NCBI GenBank assembly: GCA_905147135.1
Contig: LR990044.1
Coordinates: 14,946,122 to 15,010,121 of the forward strand
From: Blastobasis lacticolella
Taxonomy: Eukaryota; Arthropoda; Insecta; Lepidoptera; Blastobasidae
Direction: 5' to 3'
Length of the DNA stretch: 64,000 bases
Shown here one piece after another: positions 10,680 to 22,804 of this stretch. Both the position numbers and the translations under genes were made by a program. Numbering within the stretch: position 1 is the stretch's first letter; each line of letters opens with the position of its first letter. Under the pieces are notes generated by a model that worked only from the letters and a program-made list of their open reading frames with translations, made no database searches and was not told where the DNA came from.

Positions 10680-12120
10680 ATACAAATAACATGCAAAAGA
10701 TATAATAGTATCTACTCGTACTTTTAATTTCGCATAAACATTACCAATAAACAAACAATCCAACTAGATAATCTCTGACTAACCGCTTCGGAACGTAAAC
10801 CGATCCAGACAGCAAACGAAAGTGGAGTCAATACACCCATAAAAACGTGTAAAGCATCACAAATAAAGCACGTGAATGAAATTATTAACTCGCTTCCTTC
10901 CGAAGACGTTTCCTTTGATATATAAGTAATAAAATAAAATATTACAACGACGTGTGGGTAGCCGTAGGTGTTACGTTTGACGGAATAATGGAAACTGCTA
11001 AGGAATATTATAATATTTTGCCCGGAAATATCTGTCGGCAAACACAGAACGAAATATTTTGTTTGTATCCAAACAACTGATAAAGTAATAAAACAATTTC
11101 GATGTTGACGGTTTGGAGATTTAGTTTCAGAAAGGGACTATTTTTGGATCGCTCGCCTCGATTTGAATGGTTTTCAATTATAACAATTTTCAAATTTTAA
11201 AAATTCGTTATTTTAATGCATGGTGCTGATTTTCCGTAAACCGTATTCTTTCATTATTGCTAATGTGATTTTAAAAAATATAGATTTTTTCCGGAAATCA
11301 AAATTTTAAACCGTTCGAATCAAGGCCAGTGATTAAAAAATAAAGCCTGGAGCTCATTATGCGCACCTAGATATAGGTATGTTGATAAATCTTAGACGAG
11401 AAACTATTTGTTTAGTTAAATAGTTGTAGGTATTTCTAGAGATCGTCTTCATTGTTTCACAAATACATATGGATGGATTTCGTGATTCTTAGGTATTCAA
11501 ATGGTTAGTTGTTACAACATTAAATAAAATCAAAACTTTATTTTTTATATCTTTGTCTTTTAATACGTATTTGGAGCGGTGACCACTTTGTATAAGATGG
11601 CCCTTGGGTTGTCTTCCGCCATACATGTTTGTCATCCGCCGGTTATAAAAAATATTACGTACAGCCCTCGCATATTGTAGATCGCAAACAATAATACAAA
11701 TTCCAATTAGACATGGCTATACCTATTCATAGGTATAGCATTGTACCAAACTGATATGGCTCGTGGGCACGTCTGCGGAGTTCCGACAAAATCCACGCAG
11801 GTTGAAGTATTCATATTTATTAGCTGCAAATATGAATGAGTACAGTCCGACTATGGGTTTGCATGCGCTGGATTCGAATCAGGACCAGTTATGATAAATG
11901 TACTTAACCCGAGTCCACCTAGGTATATGAAAATGGGCCCTGACGGCTTTCAAGTTTAAATTAAACGATTATATTTTGCACTATCTACACCTAGAAGTAA
12001 ATCTTCTTAGTTTCCAACATCGGCTTATTTTTAACTTTTCAGTTTTTAATTTTTTTTTTCAATTGGTACTGCTTTAGCAGTTTAGTAGTTTCCTTTTAGG
12101 TAATTTCACTAAGTTGTTAT
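10680..12120. other. No clear feature
   Basis: AT-rich. 11572-11645 (GCGGTGACCACTTTGTATAA) faintly resembles a family-C LINE end but is too diverged to call. Confidence 0.4.
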
Positions 12121-12126
12121 CGTTGA

Positions 12127-12248
12127 GTCGGATGCGAGAGCCAACGGCTTGTGACGCGATGATACCGAAGACCAGGCGACATGGAGAAGAAAAAGTAAGA
12201 AAGCCGCATAAGCCGGGACGGACCGCTATGATGATGATGATGATGACT
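12127..12248 (+). mobile_element. GAT-tailed LINE, 3' terminal fragment
   Basis: Plus-strand copy of the same tail as at 10.2 kb: ESDARANGL, stop, then TEDQATWRRKSKKAA, ending in six GAT codons (12230-12247). Strongly 5' truncated. Confidence 0.75.
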
Positions 12249-12334
12249 TAAGTACCAAGTTAAAATAAAAATTGCAATGACGACTAACGTGACGCACGAG
12301 CCTCAACTTTGGTTCAACCTTTTTAATACGTACG

Positions 12335-12485
12335 GCTAAGGAATGGACACGTTGCCTGCGAATATATTCCGTGATCATTATAATCTGCACGCCTTTAAGG
12401 CCAGAGTGAAAAGGCTGTTCCTATACAGGCATGATTCATCTTCGGCCGCATCGTTACTTGGTGAGATGGCTGTCTAATGTCTGGC
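12335..12485 (+). mobile_element. LINE family A, RT end plus 3' end
   Basis: Encodes LPANIFRDHYNLHAFKARV, KRLFLYRHDSSSAASLL, then stop. The CACCAGG part of the 3' end is deleted (CTTGGTGAGATGGC). Confidence 0.75.
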
Positions 12486-13043
12486 AAGTCTAATTAAAAA
12501 AATGTGAGAATTTATTTTGCAAAGTTCTCCTCGATACATTATACCTTAACAGCACAATTACCTCCCTCGATTAGTGTTTCACTTTCACTCCAGCGGCTTA
12601 TAAATCCTATTCCCTACTCACTATCGGCCAGGGATGGCTCAACGGACTGTACAACCGCCGCGCGACTATAATTAGCCTTGTGTCGCCCCCATAAAGCCTC
12701 GCTAGCGCTGCCCCGCGGGCCTGTCTGCGAAGTTTTAATAAGTCCCTCTGCAAACGGTCCCGCCAATAATTCCGCTCAAATTTCAAACGTGAAATCCGCA
12801 CTTCGCTTCCCCATCCCGGCGGATGGACTTCACTCCCTTTTGTAATGTGAACTTTGTAGACGGATGTGTCGATGGAATATTTGATTAGGTAAGTTGTGTA
12901 TAGCCTAGGTATAATATATGGTTTTGATAAGCCTGGACTGGAGTGTGGGGAGGTGTCTTTGTCTTAGCTATGAAGGTTCTACGACAAACAAATGCTCCCG
13001 TCATTGTTTTCCAAGTTGACGGATAAATAGCTATAGTTAGGTA

Positions 13044-13294
13044 GAGCTCGTCTAATTTAAAATGACGCGCCCCACTATCGCATTAACGCACACAAACAAG
13101 TTTAAAATATGGACGCAATACATATACAAATGCCGTTGTAATTGGTCATTCAGTTGCCGGTAAGATTCAAACGTCGGAGCACGCGCCGTTCATTGGCTCC
13201 CACACAGATGAAGTGTCGTTATTAATATTTGCACTCACACATCGAAATCAACTAACTAAGTAGTGGGGCGCGTCATCTTAGACTAGACGAGCTC
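13044..13294. mobile_element. 251-bp MITE with TA target duplication
   Basis: Terminal inverted repeats of about 32 bp: GAGCTCGTCTAATTTAAAAT plus GACGCGCCCCACT on the left, and AGTGGGGCGCGTC plus ATCTTAGACTAGACGAGCTC on the right. TA flanks both ends (13042-13043, 13295-13296), as for Tc1/mariner-type MITEs. The interior is non-coding. Confidence 0.75.
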
Positions 13295-13456
13295 TACTAG
13301 TATTAGACATCAGCTGATGATGCTGATGACAACGCAGTTCTATATTTTTAAAGTAATTAGGAACTTGGGTAGCTAGGTACCTACATAATACCATAAACTA
13401 TCACGGTACCAATATTCTTTATGTTTCGGTCTAGATACTCGTATACGAGTCGGGGT

Positions 13457-13494
13457 CTATTTTGGTACCTTGGTATATCAAGGTACCAAAATAG
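13457..13494. repeat. Perfect 15-bp inverted repeat
   Basis: CTATTTTGGTACCTT (13457-13471) and AAGGTACCAAAATAG (13480-13494) around an 8-bp loop. Confidence 0.85.
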
Positions 13495-13711
13495 ATAAGG
13501 TATTCAATTTATAAAATTATTAAATATATTGTAAATTTATCTTTTAAAATGTATTTTGTTTATTAATCGTAGATATCGATCGATTGTCGAGTAGGTACAT
13601 GATTTAATCTGGTAGGCAGTCAACGTAGTATTAAGTAAGTCTATACCCACCTATATCAATCTAGTTAGTACATCAATACATTTATACTTAGCTACTGCTG
13701 TCATCAGGTAG

Positions 13712-13886
13712 ATTTTTTTTTTCAATAGGCTTCCGTTTGACCTCAACTCACCTGATGGAAAGCGACGATGAGATCGAAGATGTAGCATGCGTGCCTAGAA
13801 TATACCTATTCACTCTTCATTTGAAGACCCCAAGGTTATAGTTATCAGGGAATAATGACTCAGGCAGAGAGTTCCAGTCCTTAGTT
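13712..13886 (-). mobile_element. LINE family B, 3' end
   Basis: Minus strand encodes remnants of PDNYNLGVFK and NRYILG-like sequence and the serine-rich end, then CTTTCCATCAGGTGAGTTGA. Poly(A) side is the T10 run at about 13713-13722. Confidence 0.7.
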
Positions 13887-14084
13887 ATTCATAGACCATC
13901 CTCGATGGGAATTGTGCCTCTATTACATCTAATGTTACCGAACACCGAACAATAACGATGTTATGCACGTGCTCACGGTATTACCTGTTACTATATTATT
14001 ACTATCGCATCTTGCACAGTCCATTAACTGTGAACATTAAGACCGCTGTTATCATACAAAGTGAATGACCACTATTTCGCATAG

Positions 14085-14118
14085 GGGGAAGGGGGGAGGG
14101 GCTGGGGGGGGGGGGGGG
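14085..14118. repeat. G-rich tract with G15 run
   Basis: AGGGGGAAGGGGGGAGGGGC is followed by 15 consecutive G (14104-14118). It could form a G-quadruplex. Confidence 0.8.
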
Positions 14119-14119
14119 C

Positions 14120-14860
14120 TCACCTGAAGTGTGGCTAGGGCCCCGTGAATAAATCAACCACACCTCTGATCCCTTAAATAAGTACGTTTTCGTGTGCGAA
14201 ATATCGAGTGCTGCCCTAACTAGTTGTTGTGTCCGGGCTGGCGGCGCTATGGGTTTTTCTTGAGAAAATAAATATGAAATAGTGTTTTTTTCGTCGTAGT
14301 AACTAAAACGAAAAAAATAATTGTTTTAAGTTGTATGTTAAAAGTTTTACAAGCTGTCTCCACAAGTTGATGTAAGCGAAAATATTGAGATTCACAACAA
14401 TACCGTAGAAAACTTTTTAAATAGTTGACGAGACTGGTCGTCCTGAGAGCTCTGTCTTCTAACTGGACAGGTTTCACTTCGTAAGCTAATATTTTCCTAA
14501 CCGTCTCCTTTACTTTCGAGTGCTTTTTTTGTTTTATATTATGTCATATAGTTTATTAACAATCTTGTGTACAATGGTTAAATAAATTCTCTTTCTAAAA
14601 TCCGATATTTCTAGTCCAGAAATATACTTTATCTACATCAGTTTTGACTACGACCGTAGGTTGTACCGCCATTTCGACACACCTGCATTACAATTCCCGG
14701 TGCGCGCCCCAAAACGACACGTACGTCGCGTATCCTTCAAAGCGACCCAGTACAGCCGTCAACGTGACTGCCTAACGACTTTTCGTCCTTTCGCATCTAG
14801 GATACAGCTCGGAACTACAAACTCTTGCTGTACTTTATATCGGCACTGTACAATAAATTA
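14120..14860. other. No recognisable feature
   Basis: Mixed composition; 14650-14830 is GC-richer with a 66-codon open plus frame that I do not recognise. Confidence 0.45.
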
Positions 14861-14865
14861 AAATA

Positions 14866-15163
14866 ATAATCATCTTGGCAATAATGTCCCGGTCGTGCTC
14901 TCGCGCACGAGGGATCGGGGTCCGCCGTGACCATGATCCAGGATTCGGCAGGTCAGGTAATTACAGTGGAGCGACTGCCATCTGACCCCCATGACCCTGC
15001 CACCAGGGGAACCTGACCAGATTGGATAATGGTTACACATCCAGTCGCCTGAATGTGCAGGTTTCATCACGATGTTTTCCCTCACCGTAAAAGCATCGGT
15101 TAGTATTCAACTAATGTACATAACTCAGAAAACGGTCATTGGTACGTGGCCGGAGCGGGATCG
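14866..15163 (-). mobile_element. SINE H, nearly full-length copy
   Basis: Same body as 56.3 kb (CCAATCTGGTCAGGTTCCCC, CTCGTGCGCGAGAGCACG) and the same GATGATTATTATT end. The tRNA-like head is degraded (15110-15163). Confidence 0.75.
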
Positions 15164-15884
15164 GCATTCTACAATACGAAAGCTTATGTGCCTGACCGCC
15201 ATAAGAATCGTATTTGTGCAGTTATTAAAAGGTTTTATCTTATAACATTTACGAATTAAATTCTTATTTTAGAGCTAAAGCCCTCCTCTTTCAGCAAACT
15301 CATTTCTGCTATAGATATACCAAATACCCTGTTTGTTTATGTAGTTGCAAAGGAACATTTGCTTGAAGTGTACGAGAACTTCTGCTTTTCATGTCGTAAA
15401 TCTAACTATATGAAACGTTTAACTAGGGTCTAATAGGGTAAAATAAAACTTTATGATACAGTATTTCCCATACTATTTTCATTGCAGCTGTAACATTAAA
15501 TAACTTTTTAATCATAATGCAACCTTTAATTACTTAATTTTTTGCGCGCTCCCGAGCGCGGCGAAATATAGGCTGAATACCGAAAAATGTCATTATCAAA
15601 TTCTAAATTCAAACTTTCCTGGTTATGTTCGTGATTGTTTATGTATGAAATTGTTTTCCCGCCAATCAACCCGCTGAATTTGTGTTTCTGAATGTTTTTT
15701 CTTGTTTGAACAAAATAAATAGATAAATGTGAAAGTAGTAAAGTGAATTTTCCACCCTTTAATATCCTCGACGATCCTCCTCCAGCAATCTTGAGAAAAT
15801 TATAGGTACGAAATTTTAACATGAAAATATGAATGTAGATGAAGTAGTGTATGCAACAATATATAATTAGGTATTATGTATAAT

Positions 15885-16015
15885 AAGTACGTATTTAAAA
15901 GTATATATGTAGTTTATCAGTTATCTAGCACCCATAACACAAGCTTTGCTTACTTTGGGGCTAGATAGCGTTGCGTGAATTTGTCCACGTTTTTTTTTTT
16001 ATTTATTTATTAAAA
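15885..16015 (+). mobile_element. SINE G, 5'-truncated
   Basis: Body only: CACCCATAACACAAGCTTTG, TTTGGGGCTAGATAGCGTTG and a TTTATTTATTTATT tail. No tRNA head. Confidence 0.75.
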
Positions 16016-16544
16016 CACTCGTGTCAAACTATTATCATACTCAGCTACGCCTCGTATCATAAACAAACCCTCATGTTTTAATAACCCCTCCTATATGCTA
16101 GTTGTATAAACTACTATTTATTTACTATTCTCTAAGCTCTAAATAACGTTTAAACTTTTCGATTATTGTACACAATAGAGTTGTGAATAAAAAATAAAAA
16201 AGAAGGTAAACAACGGCTATAACTTAGTAGGTATTTGACCAAGTTTCGTTTACCTACAAGCGGCGTCCGCGGTGCGCGCGCGCATTACATCTACCTTTTT
16301 ACTGACATCAGTCTACATTGTGCGCAAAGCAAACACGCAGTGATCGCGTTAACTGCGGCAAGCGCCCACTGTGTGAGGTAATATGGTCAATGTTGACGCA
16401 ATGTATGATGCGCTCCATTGACTTCCGTTGCCAGTGCACGCTCTGGTATTTGGACTGGAATGGCGGCGGGGGGAAGTAAGGTTATGCGCTTAAAATATTT
16501 GACTAAATACAGTCGTCGGTAGGAGCCGAGAACTGTTGCAGACC

Positions 16545-16790
16545 GTTAAAAAGAGGAAAGTCGCGTATCTTGGCCACGTATTACGTCACGGAAGGTACCA
16601 GCTTCACCAATTGATAATGATGGGCAAAGTCGAGGGAAGAAAGAAATCGTGGCTTCGTAATGGACTGGACAGGCGTTGCCGGCGTTGAAGAACTGTTTCG
16701 CCTGGCACAGGACATGTCTAAGTTCGCTGAGCTGACGGCCAACCTCCAGTAGTGGAGAGGCACCAATAGAAGAAGAAGAAGTCGTCTTAA
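16545..16790 (+). mobile_element. LINE C-terminal tail with AGA microsatellite
   Basis: Translates as KRKVAYLGHVLRHGRYQLHQ, then GKVEGRKKSWLRN, then (shifted by one base near 16660) VEELFRLAQDMSKFAELTAN, stop, and a run of Arg codons from an AGA repeat at 16767-16780. The AYLGHVLRH and RKKSWLRN blocks are classic C-terminal LINE sequence. A MITE starts directly after it at 16793. Confidence 0.8.
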
Positions 16791-16792
16791 TT

Positions 16793-17000
16793 CAGTAGCA
16801 AAAGCGTGAGAGCAAATCAAAGTGGAATGTAACTCAATTGTAGCTAGTGGAAGATTGCTCATAAAACAAGGCCCATTTTTGTATTACGCCTTTTCAAAAA
16901 CGGAACGACGCGTAACGCGTAATATAAGTGATACACAAATGAACCTTATTCTATGAGCAATACATTCCGCTTTTATTTGCTCTCACGCTTTTGGCTTCTG
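16793..17000. mobile_element. 208-bp near-palindromic MITE with AATT duplication
   Basis: The left end CAGTAGCAAAAGCGTGAGAG pairs with the right end CTCTCACGCTTTTGGCTTCTG with few mismatches over about 40 bp. A second, inner inverted pair (GATTGCTCATAAAACAAG against CTTATTCTATGAGCAATA) makes most of the element fold back. It is flanked by AATT at 16789-16792 and 17001-17004, a likely target-site duplication. No coding capacity. Superfamily not assigned. Confidence 0.75.
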
Positions 17001-17004
17001 AATT

Positions 17005-18835
17005 TAGGCCAATGAATTTAGACAAATGTAATAAGCGCATTAGCTACATTTTTAAAGTAATTTTGCAAGGGAGGGTAGTCCAAAACTTACTTTTACTTAC
17101 TTAGGTACTTAAATAGTGCCCACAGCGGTGCAGTTTACAAACTGATCGCGGTCATTGCCTGAACTGTGTGGCTATTGAAAACGCGTTTTTCTTTAAACTG
17201 CATTTAATGAACCTAGGTACCTAATTTAGGTATGGATAGGTAAAATAGAAATTGTAGTCGTGTCTGTAAATCCTGATATCTGATTATTTATAATGGTAGT
17301 ACTTGATTTTTTTTGCAGTACAGAACAATCTTTCAAAAATGTATTCGGCGATACTTTTAGTTTATTGTATTTCTTTGTTAATTGGCATATGGTCTGCCAC
17401 GCGTATCTCATAATCTCGTTGGTTTAGAGCTTTAAATGTTCAATCAGTGCTTACTCTCGTATCAACGCAAATCTAAGAATTTGTGTTTACATCTACATCC
17501 TAGGGAAACTTGATAGCAGAGGAGACTACCCAAACCCAACTCTTTTTGTTTGCTGGTTTCATAGCCTCAGAATCTGGGTCATCTGTTAATTGGCGTTTGG
17601 GTGCTGCAAACAGGCCCCCAAATGATTTGTGCGCAGCCAGCTCAATTAAAACGACAATTACCACGAGTACCTACTCCCGATCTGAAAAATATGCCCGCTA
17701 TTTGTAATTGGAACCCGTTGACGGAAAATACGAACTGAAAAATCCTGATAATTGATTTTTGCTGTTAGTGCTTTCTGTCATTCGAGTGTTGGGGAACTAG
17801 GTTCAACTTATTTGGTTGTGATTCGACGTCAACAACCAATTATATTATGGTAAAAAGGTACTTATTGAAATTTTTTTAAGAACTGCTGGTCAAAGTGATT
17901 GTTTGGACATCGATTTGCAGTTTTATTGGGCGTACCTAGGACTACTATGGAACTTCGAAATTGCGAAAAATGTTTGGCCGAGAAGATTAGGTATAGAATT
18001 TTCCTATGGAATAGCTGATTTTGTTCGCGTTTGCGGAGTAGTTCTCAGTTAAAGTTGTTGGTTTAAGTGAGTACAATGTCCCCTTAAAATTGATTACTTC
18101 ATTAAATAAATTTAGTGATACGTTATCCCTTGATTTTTATTTACTTTTTTTATAGTTTGTGCACTTCAGAAACATACAAGAGGACATTTTTCCCATTATA
18201 GTTAAATTTCGGCTCCACGGTCAAGAAGACGTCTTGTTTGGTTTGGCGTAAAGAGATTATATATCATTCCCTGTATGTAAAACTCTTTGGTCTGGCCTAA
18301 TGACGAAAGAAACTCCTCATACAGTAAGTAGTATGTTTAATGCCTTTTGTAAAAAACAGGTAGCGTTCTGACATTTCTAAGTAAATAATAGAGAGAATAA
18401 TAAATAAATGGCAAGATGCAATAAAGAAACTCGTGAAACTGTAACAATAAAGATAGCTACTATAAAGCGTGATTCCGCCGCTCACAGATTTGTATCGTGA
18501 CATTTTTTCTTTCTCTTAATCTTTGTATGCCAGTCAGTATTCCATCTTCAAATGACCCCATTTCTCTTTTATCATACCCATATCTCTTTGAAACCTCACG
18601 TTTCTGTTTTGTTTGTGTACTATCGGGGCCAATGGTGTTATTATTCTGTGCCAGTGGTACAATCTCTGTGCGTGTTACTATTTAGATAAACTCATCGTTT
18701 ATGCAATAACTGGTAGATTTTACAGATTGCAGTGATGCGAGTTAGGAAATTGGCCCATGATGCGCCCCTTAGTAATACAATATATTAAGTCATAGCAGGT
18801 ATAGAATATTACAGCTCTATTGTTGGTGGAGAAAT
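17005..18835. other. No recognisable feature
   Basis: AT-rich, no repeats paired elsewhere in the window. Confidence 0.5.
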
Positions 18836-18837
18836 AC

Positions 18838-18945
18838 ATAAAATAAATAAATATGTTTGAAAAATTCACACAGCGCCATCTAGCCCCAAAGTAAGCAAAG
18901 CTTGTGTTATGGGTGCTAGATAACTGATAAACTACTTATGTATTG
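18838..18945 (-). mobile_element. SINE G, 5'-truncated
   Basis: Minus-strand body with CTAGCACCCATAACACAAGC and GCTAGATGGCGCTGTGTGAA, tail AATAAATAAAT. Closest to the 15.9-kb copy in sequence. Confidence 0.75.
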
Positions 18946-19273
18946 AACGTCTGCGTTGTGATTATGTCTTTCCATTTAATACAACATGCATTAATATTCC
19001 ATTTAATACAATTCTCTTGATCCCGGTAGTTCTAGTCGCTGGTTCGTTTTTGCTACCACCTGGGATTTTTTTGTCCCCTGCACAACTGTAACATTTCCCC
19101 GTTAATGTTTTATGATAATTTGACTACCAACCGGTGGTGGGACTCTGTCAAGCCTGAGGAGTCCGCCTGGGTGAGTACCACCGCCTTATCTGTTTCTCCC
19201 GCCAAGCAATAATGAATGCATAGTTGTGTTCCGGTTTGAAAGATCCGCTGGCTACTTTAGCTAGCGAAATTAC

Positions 19274-19440
19274 AGGTATGAGGCATTTCATTTTAGTCCT
19301 TACAGTGATAACACACCTCTAGTTCTACATTTTTGTTACCTGCAAGCGCAAATGTATGAATTGTAGACGTTATGGGCGACAGTTACCACTTACCATCAGG
19401 TGGGCTGTCTGCTCGTTTGTCACTGAGTAATATAAAAAAG
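19274..19440 (+). mobile_element. Repeat E (short retroposon)
   Basis: Starts near GGTATGAGGCATTTCATTTT, contains GGGCGACAGTTACCACTTAC, ends CATCAGGTGGGCTGTCTGCT, TTGTCACTGAGTAATATAAAAAA. The end unit TACTGAGTAATATAAAAAAG is repeated in the flank (to about 19480). Confidence 0.65.
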
Positions 19441-19484
19441 GTACTAAGTAATATACTGAGTAATATAAAAAAGGTATTAGCAAT

Positions 19485-20440
19485 TCATAAAACACTATTA
19501 AGGTAAAATATATATTCGAAACGTCTTCAACAAGACCGCAATTACACACTTAACATACTTATTTTATTAATTCCCTTAGAACGATTATAATCCTTTCATT
19601 ACTTAAAGCCTGAGTAATACCCTTATTCTAGGTCAATCGATGCTCGAACTCTAGACGGCCATACAGTGTTCAATTATTCATGGCATTATTATTAATAGTT
19701 TCGATGGATTTTGTCGCTAAAGTATATTACGGGCACCTACCGAATGTTCGTTCTATTAATATTTACTTTGGCCCAACTTTGACTCACTTGTGTACCGATT
19801 ACACGATTTATCGTTTCGTCAATGGACTTCGAAGTGCTTTTTGAAACACCTAGTTTCTATTATTCAGACTGACTGTGATTAGACGTGCTTTGTAAAGTGT
19901 AGTTTTGGATATGTATCACCATCATTAACAGTCGGTGTTTTAGGTACGTCTGGTGCTGAGGGACCTCTTGAAGGTTGGAAGGTTGCACTCTGTCCGTTTG
20001 ACTTGCTTTGTGGCTTGGAGATCACATGATTATAAAAAAATACGTACGGCACTCGGGGACTGCCGCGGTAAAGCTATTGCATAGCGTTTTTATCAACTTA
20101 TGCAATTAGAATAATTTATTTATTTTATTTATGAAGTATTTTTTTTTTCTTTGATATTAATTCGAGCTAATTAATGCGAGCTTCGTACCATATACATACA
20201 CGTTAAGGTTCAACTAGTCGCGGGCTCGAACTCACTACACGCATACGTCTAGTCGCACGCACACAAACACCGTGCCGAAGTCTGCCGAACTGAAACGACG
20301 TTAGACGATGCACGGCTTTCAACGCCGCACCGCTCTGTGCCGGTCGGAGTAGGGGGTGTTAGATATTTTTCGTTACGGAATTTCTTGATTCGGTCGCCGC
20401 GCTCAAAGCACGCGATAAAAGTTATGCAATAGCTTAAAAA
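19485..20440. other. Unique stretch with GC-rich island
   Basis: 20200-20430 is rich in CpG (GTCGCGGGCTCGAACTC, CGCACGCACACAAACACCG, CGGTCGCCGCGCTC) and unlike any repeat in the window. It could be a promoter or enhancer; nothing proves it. Confidence 0.35.
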
Positions 20441-20446
20441 AATTTT

Positions 20447-20645
20447 AATCGGCCGACCAAAGATAAGCGGGCCACTTTATGGAAAGTGGTCACCGCCTAT
20501 GGCCATCAGCAACACCAAATTATCAATGCGTCGCCCACCTTTATAGATATATCTAATTTACCTCTTGCACGATCCCATATTATGATAGTCCAAGCAAACA
20601 CTGTGGCTGGGAACTCCTTCCATATCCGAATAGTACGAGCGAGAT
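20447..20645 (-). mobile_element. LINE family C, RT end plus 3' end
   Basis: Minus strand reads a degraded RT C-terminus (from GCTCGTACTATTCGGATATG, GGAACTCCTT giving R-x-W-x-E-L) followed by the family-C 3' end near 20470-20520. The T-rich run at about 20435-20447 is on the poly(A) side. Confidence 0.7.
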
Positions 20646-20734
20646 TTTAGCTTATTGAATTTGAAGCGGTTCTGTAGTTTGCCGACATCAGTGGATTGGG
20701 TTATTGGTTCATCAATACATAGTCACATAGTACT

Positions 20735-20860
20735 AGCTTTTGCCCGCGACTTCGTTCTCGTGTTGTCATACCCTATAAACCTTCCTCTTGAATCACTTTA
20801 TGTATTGTTGAAAACCGCATAAAAATCCGTTCAGTAGTTTTAGAGTAAAACATTTTCTGG
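20735..20860 (+). repeat. Dispersed insect repeat (CCCGCGACTTCG type)
   Basis: GCTTTTGCCCGCGACTTCGT, AACCTTCCTCTTGAATCACT, AAAATCCGTTCAGTAGTTTT. A very common repeat in moths and other insects; I do not assign its class. Confidence 0.55.
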
Positions 20861-21456
20861 GAAATGTATACAATTCCTAGATTTCCGGTACACTGATTTC
20901 CGGTAATGCGGTTTTCACTTTAATTTAGAGATTTTTTCCGTGATGTTTATAAGTATAAATTATAATATATGCATATTTTATTAAAACCCGTGCGACGACG
21001 AGGCGAGTCACTGGTAGGTAGTTCCTAAACGCTCTATCCATACACCTTAACGGTGGTACCTAATTAGTCGCCTTGTCCGACACCGTAAAAGTTAAAGGGG
21101 TTGGTGCTGTGTAACGCGTGTATTTTATCCGGTACACTGCTGTGAATATTTGCAACGATGGAGAACCATCTTATGGTAATGTCAAACTTTCGTAACACCC
21201 ATTCGAAAACTCATCTCCGAGGCACTTTCTTTGAAATTAGAGATCCTTTGTCCCGGCCGTGTGAATCTATTTTGCACATAAACTATGCTCGTCGCGTGTA
21301 ATCTCTCAAAGTTCGCTTCACGTAACATATTGCTGGTATATCTAGTGGAAGGGCGGAAACCTCGCAACTTACAGTTTACTATATGAAACTCGTCGCGGGG
21401 AAACTGCTGCTAGGGTTGATGGCTGGTTTCTTGTTTTTGTGGAGTTTAAAATATGT

Positions 21457-21703
21457 CTACGTTGTACAGACCCTCTGTTGATCACCACGCGAAGGTTCGA
21501 AAGAACGTTTCTCGCTCGTACGATTCGGATGTGGAATCAGCCAGCCACAGTGTTTGCTTTGGACGCTGACATGGGATCGTTCAAGAGGTAGCTTCAGAGG
21601 CGGGTAACTCCCCTGGTGTTGCTGATGTCCATAGACAGCGCTGACCACTTTCTGTGAGGTGGCCACTTGCCTGTTTGTCTGCCGTATAACATAAAACAAA
21701 CAA
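21457..21703 (+). mobile_element. LINE family C, RT end plus 3' end
   Basis: Starts inside the segment encoding LLVTTRRF-type sequence (CTCTGTTGATCACCACGCG), then RTIRMWN-like and DMGSFKR-like pieces, and the family-C tail ending GCCGTATAACATAAAAC. Frame broken. Confidence 0.75.
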
Positions 21704-22395
21704 AAACTATTAAATCGGTCATACGTTATCGAAAAAGTAACAATTTCAATAATTGAAATCATCGAATTGTTAGCACCAGAGCTACGTAATTAGCCGACGA
21801 CGGTGGCGGCTTTCCATCAGGTGCATCGTCTCACCATATTCCTTACTAGGCAATAAAAAAATTAGATAAATGTCCAGTCGCCAACCCTAGCCGATAGAAT
21901 ATTTAACGAGTTTCCTTTTTGGAAAAGTTCCAAAGCCAAGGGGTTGTTCCGTCACCGCTTCGGTCTCAGGTCAGTCTTGTAAATTATTCATACTTTCAAC
22001 TCTGTAATAATTATAGTGGTCTGCTTCCGGAGCAGTCGGTTTGGTATCGGCCAGCGGCAGGAAGCCGTGTCTCTGACGCGTTTAAATGCAGGTCGCGGTA
22101 TTTCTTATGTTATGAATGTCTCGTTGGTTTGTGGTGCTTCCGGAAAATTTATCGCTGTATCTTCTTTATGTATCTCTATTATGAGTAAAAAATGAGGTGT
22201 GTTGTGTATGTGTTGGGTGTTTTAGATAAAATTCGGAATAGATGAAGTGTCCCCCGAGCGCGCTCCATACAAAAGAAGTTTGATCATAATGTGACATTGT
22301 GTAGACTAGATTTAGAAACCAATGGTTATGTTTATGGTTTGTCAGAATTTTGTTCCCGTGCAACTTTGAAACAATATACATATTTTAAATATTAT

Positions 22396-22431
22396 AGTAA
22401 GTTTTTTTACTCCAATAGTAAAAAACTTACT
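22396..22431. repeat. Hairpin of AGTAAG / CTTACT
   Basis: AGTAAGTTTTTTTACT (22396-22411) pairs with AGTAAAAAACTTACT (22417-22431) apart from one unpaired base; both arms are followed by CCAATA. Confidence 0.7.
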
Positions 22432-22463
22432 CCAATATTTTTCAAATACGCTACAACTAAATA

Positions 22464-22680
22464 TTGTCACTGCTGGGCATAGGCCTCACCCAGACACCAT
22501 CACAAAGGCCGGTCCTGTGCCTTCTGCATTCAGCTGGTATCTGCGATCTTTACCAGACCCTCAGTCCACCTTGTAGGAGGCCTACCCGCTGCGTCTTCCG
22601 GTACATGGTCGCCACTCGAGAACTTTACTGCCCCATCGGCATATCTTATATCAATAGAATCACTCAACGTTAACCCATAG
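22464..22680 (-). mobile_element. LINE family K, RT C-terminal tail
   Basis: Minus strand reads ADGAVKFSSGDHVPEDAAGR, PPTRWTEGLVKIADTS, stop, MQKAQDRPL, stop, LGEAYAQQ, stop. RPPTRWTD-L ... A-Q-D-R ... GEAYAQQ is the C-terminus of a LINE common in Lepidoptera. Dead copy. Confidence 0.75.
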
Positions 22681-22804
22681 ACACTACACGTACATTACAT
22701 CGACGTCCAACAACCCATTAATACGGTTACAGCGGTCGTGACCGAGTAGGTGTACAAAGACTATATGCCAATTGGCAATCCTAATTTAATATTCTCAGTG
22801 GACA

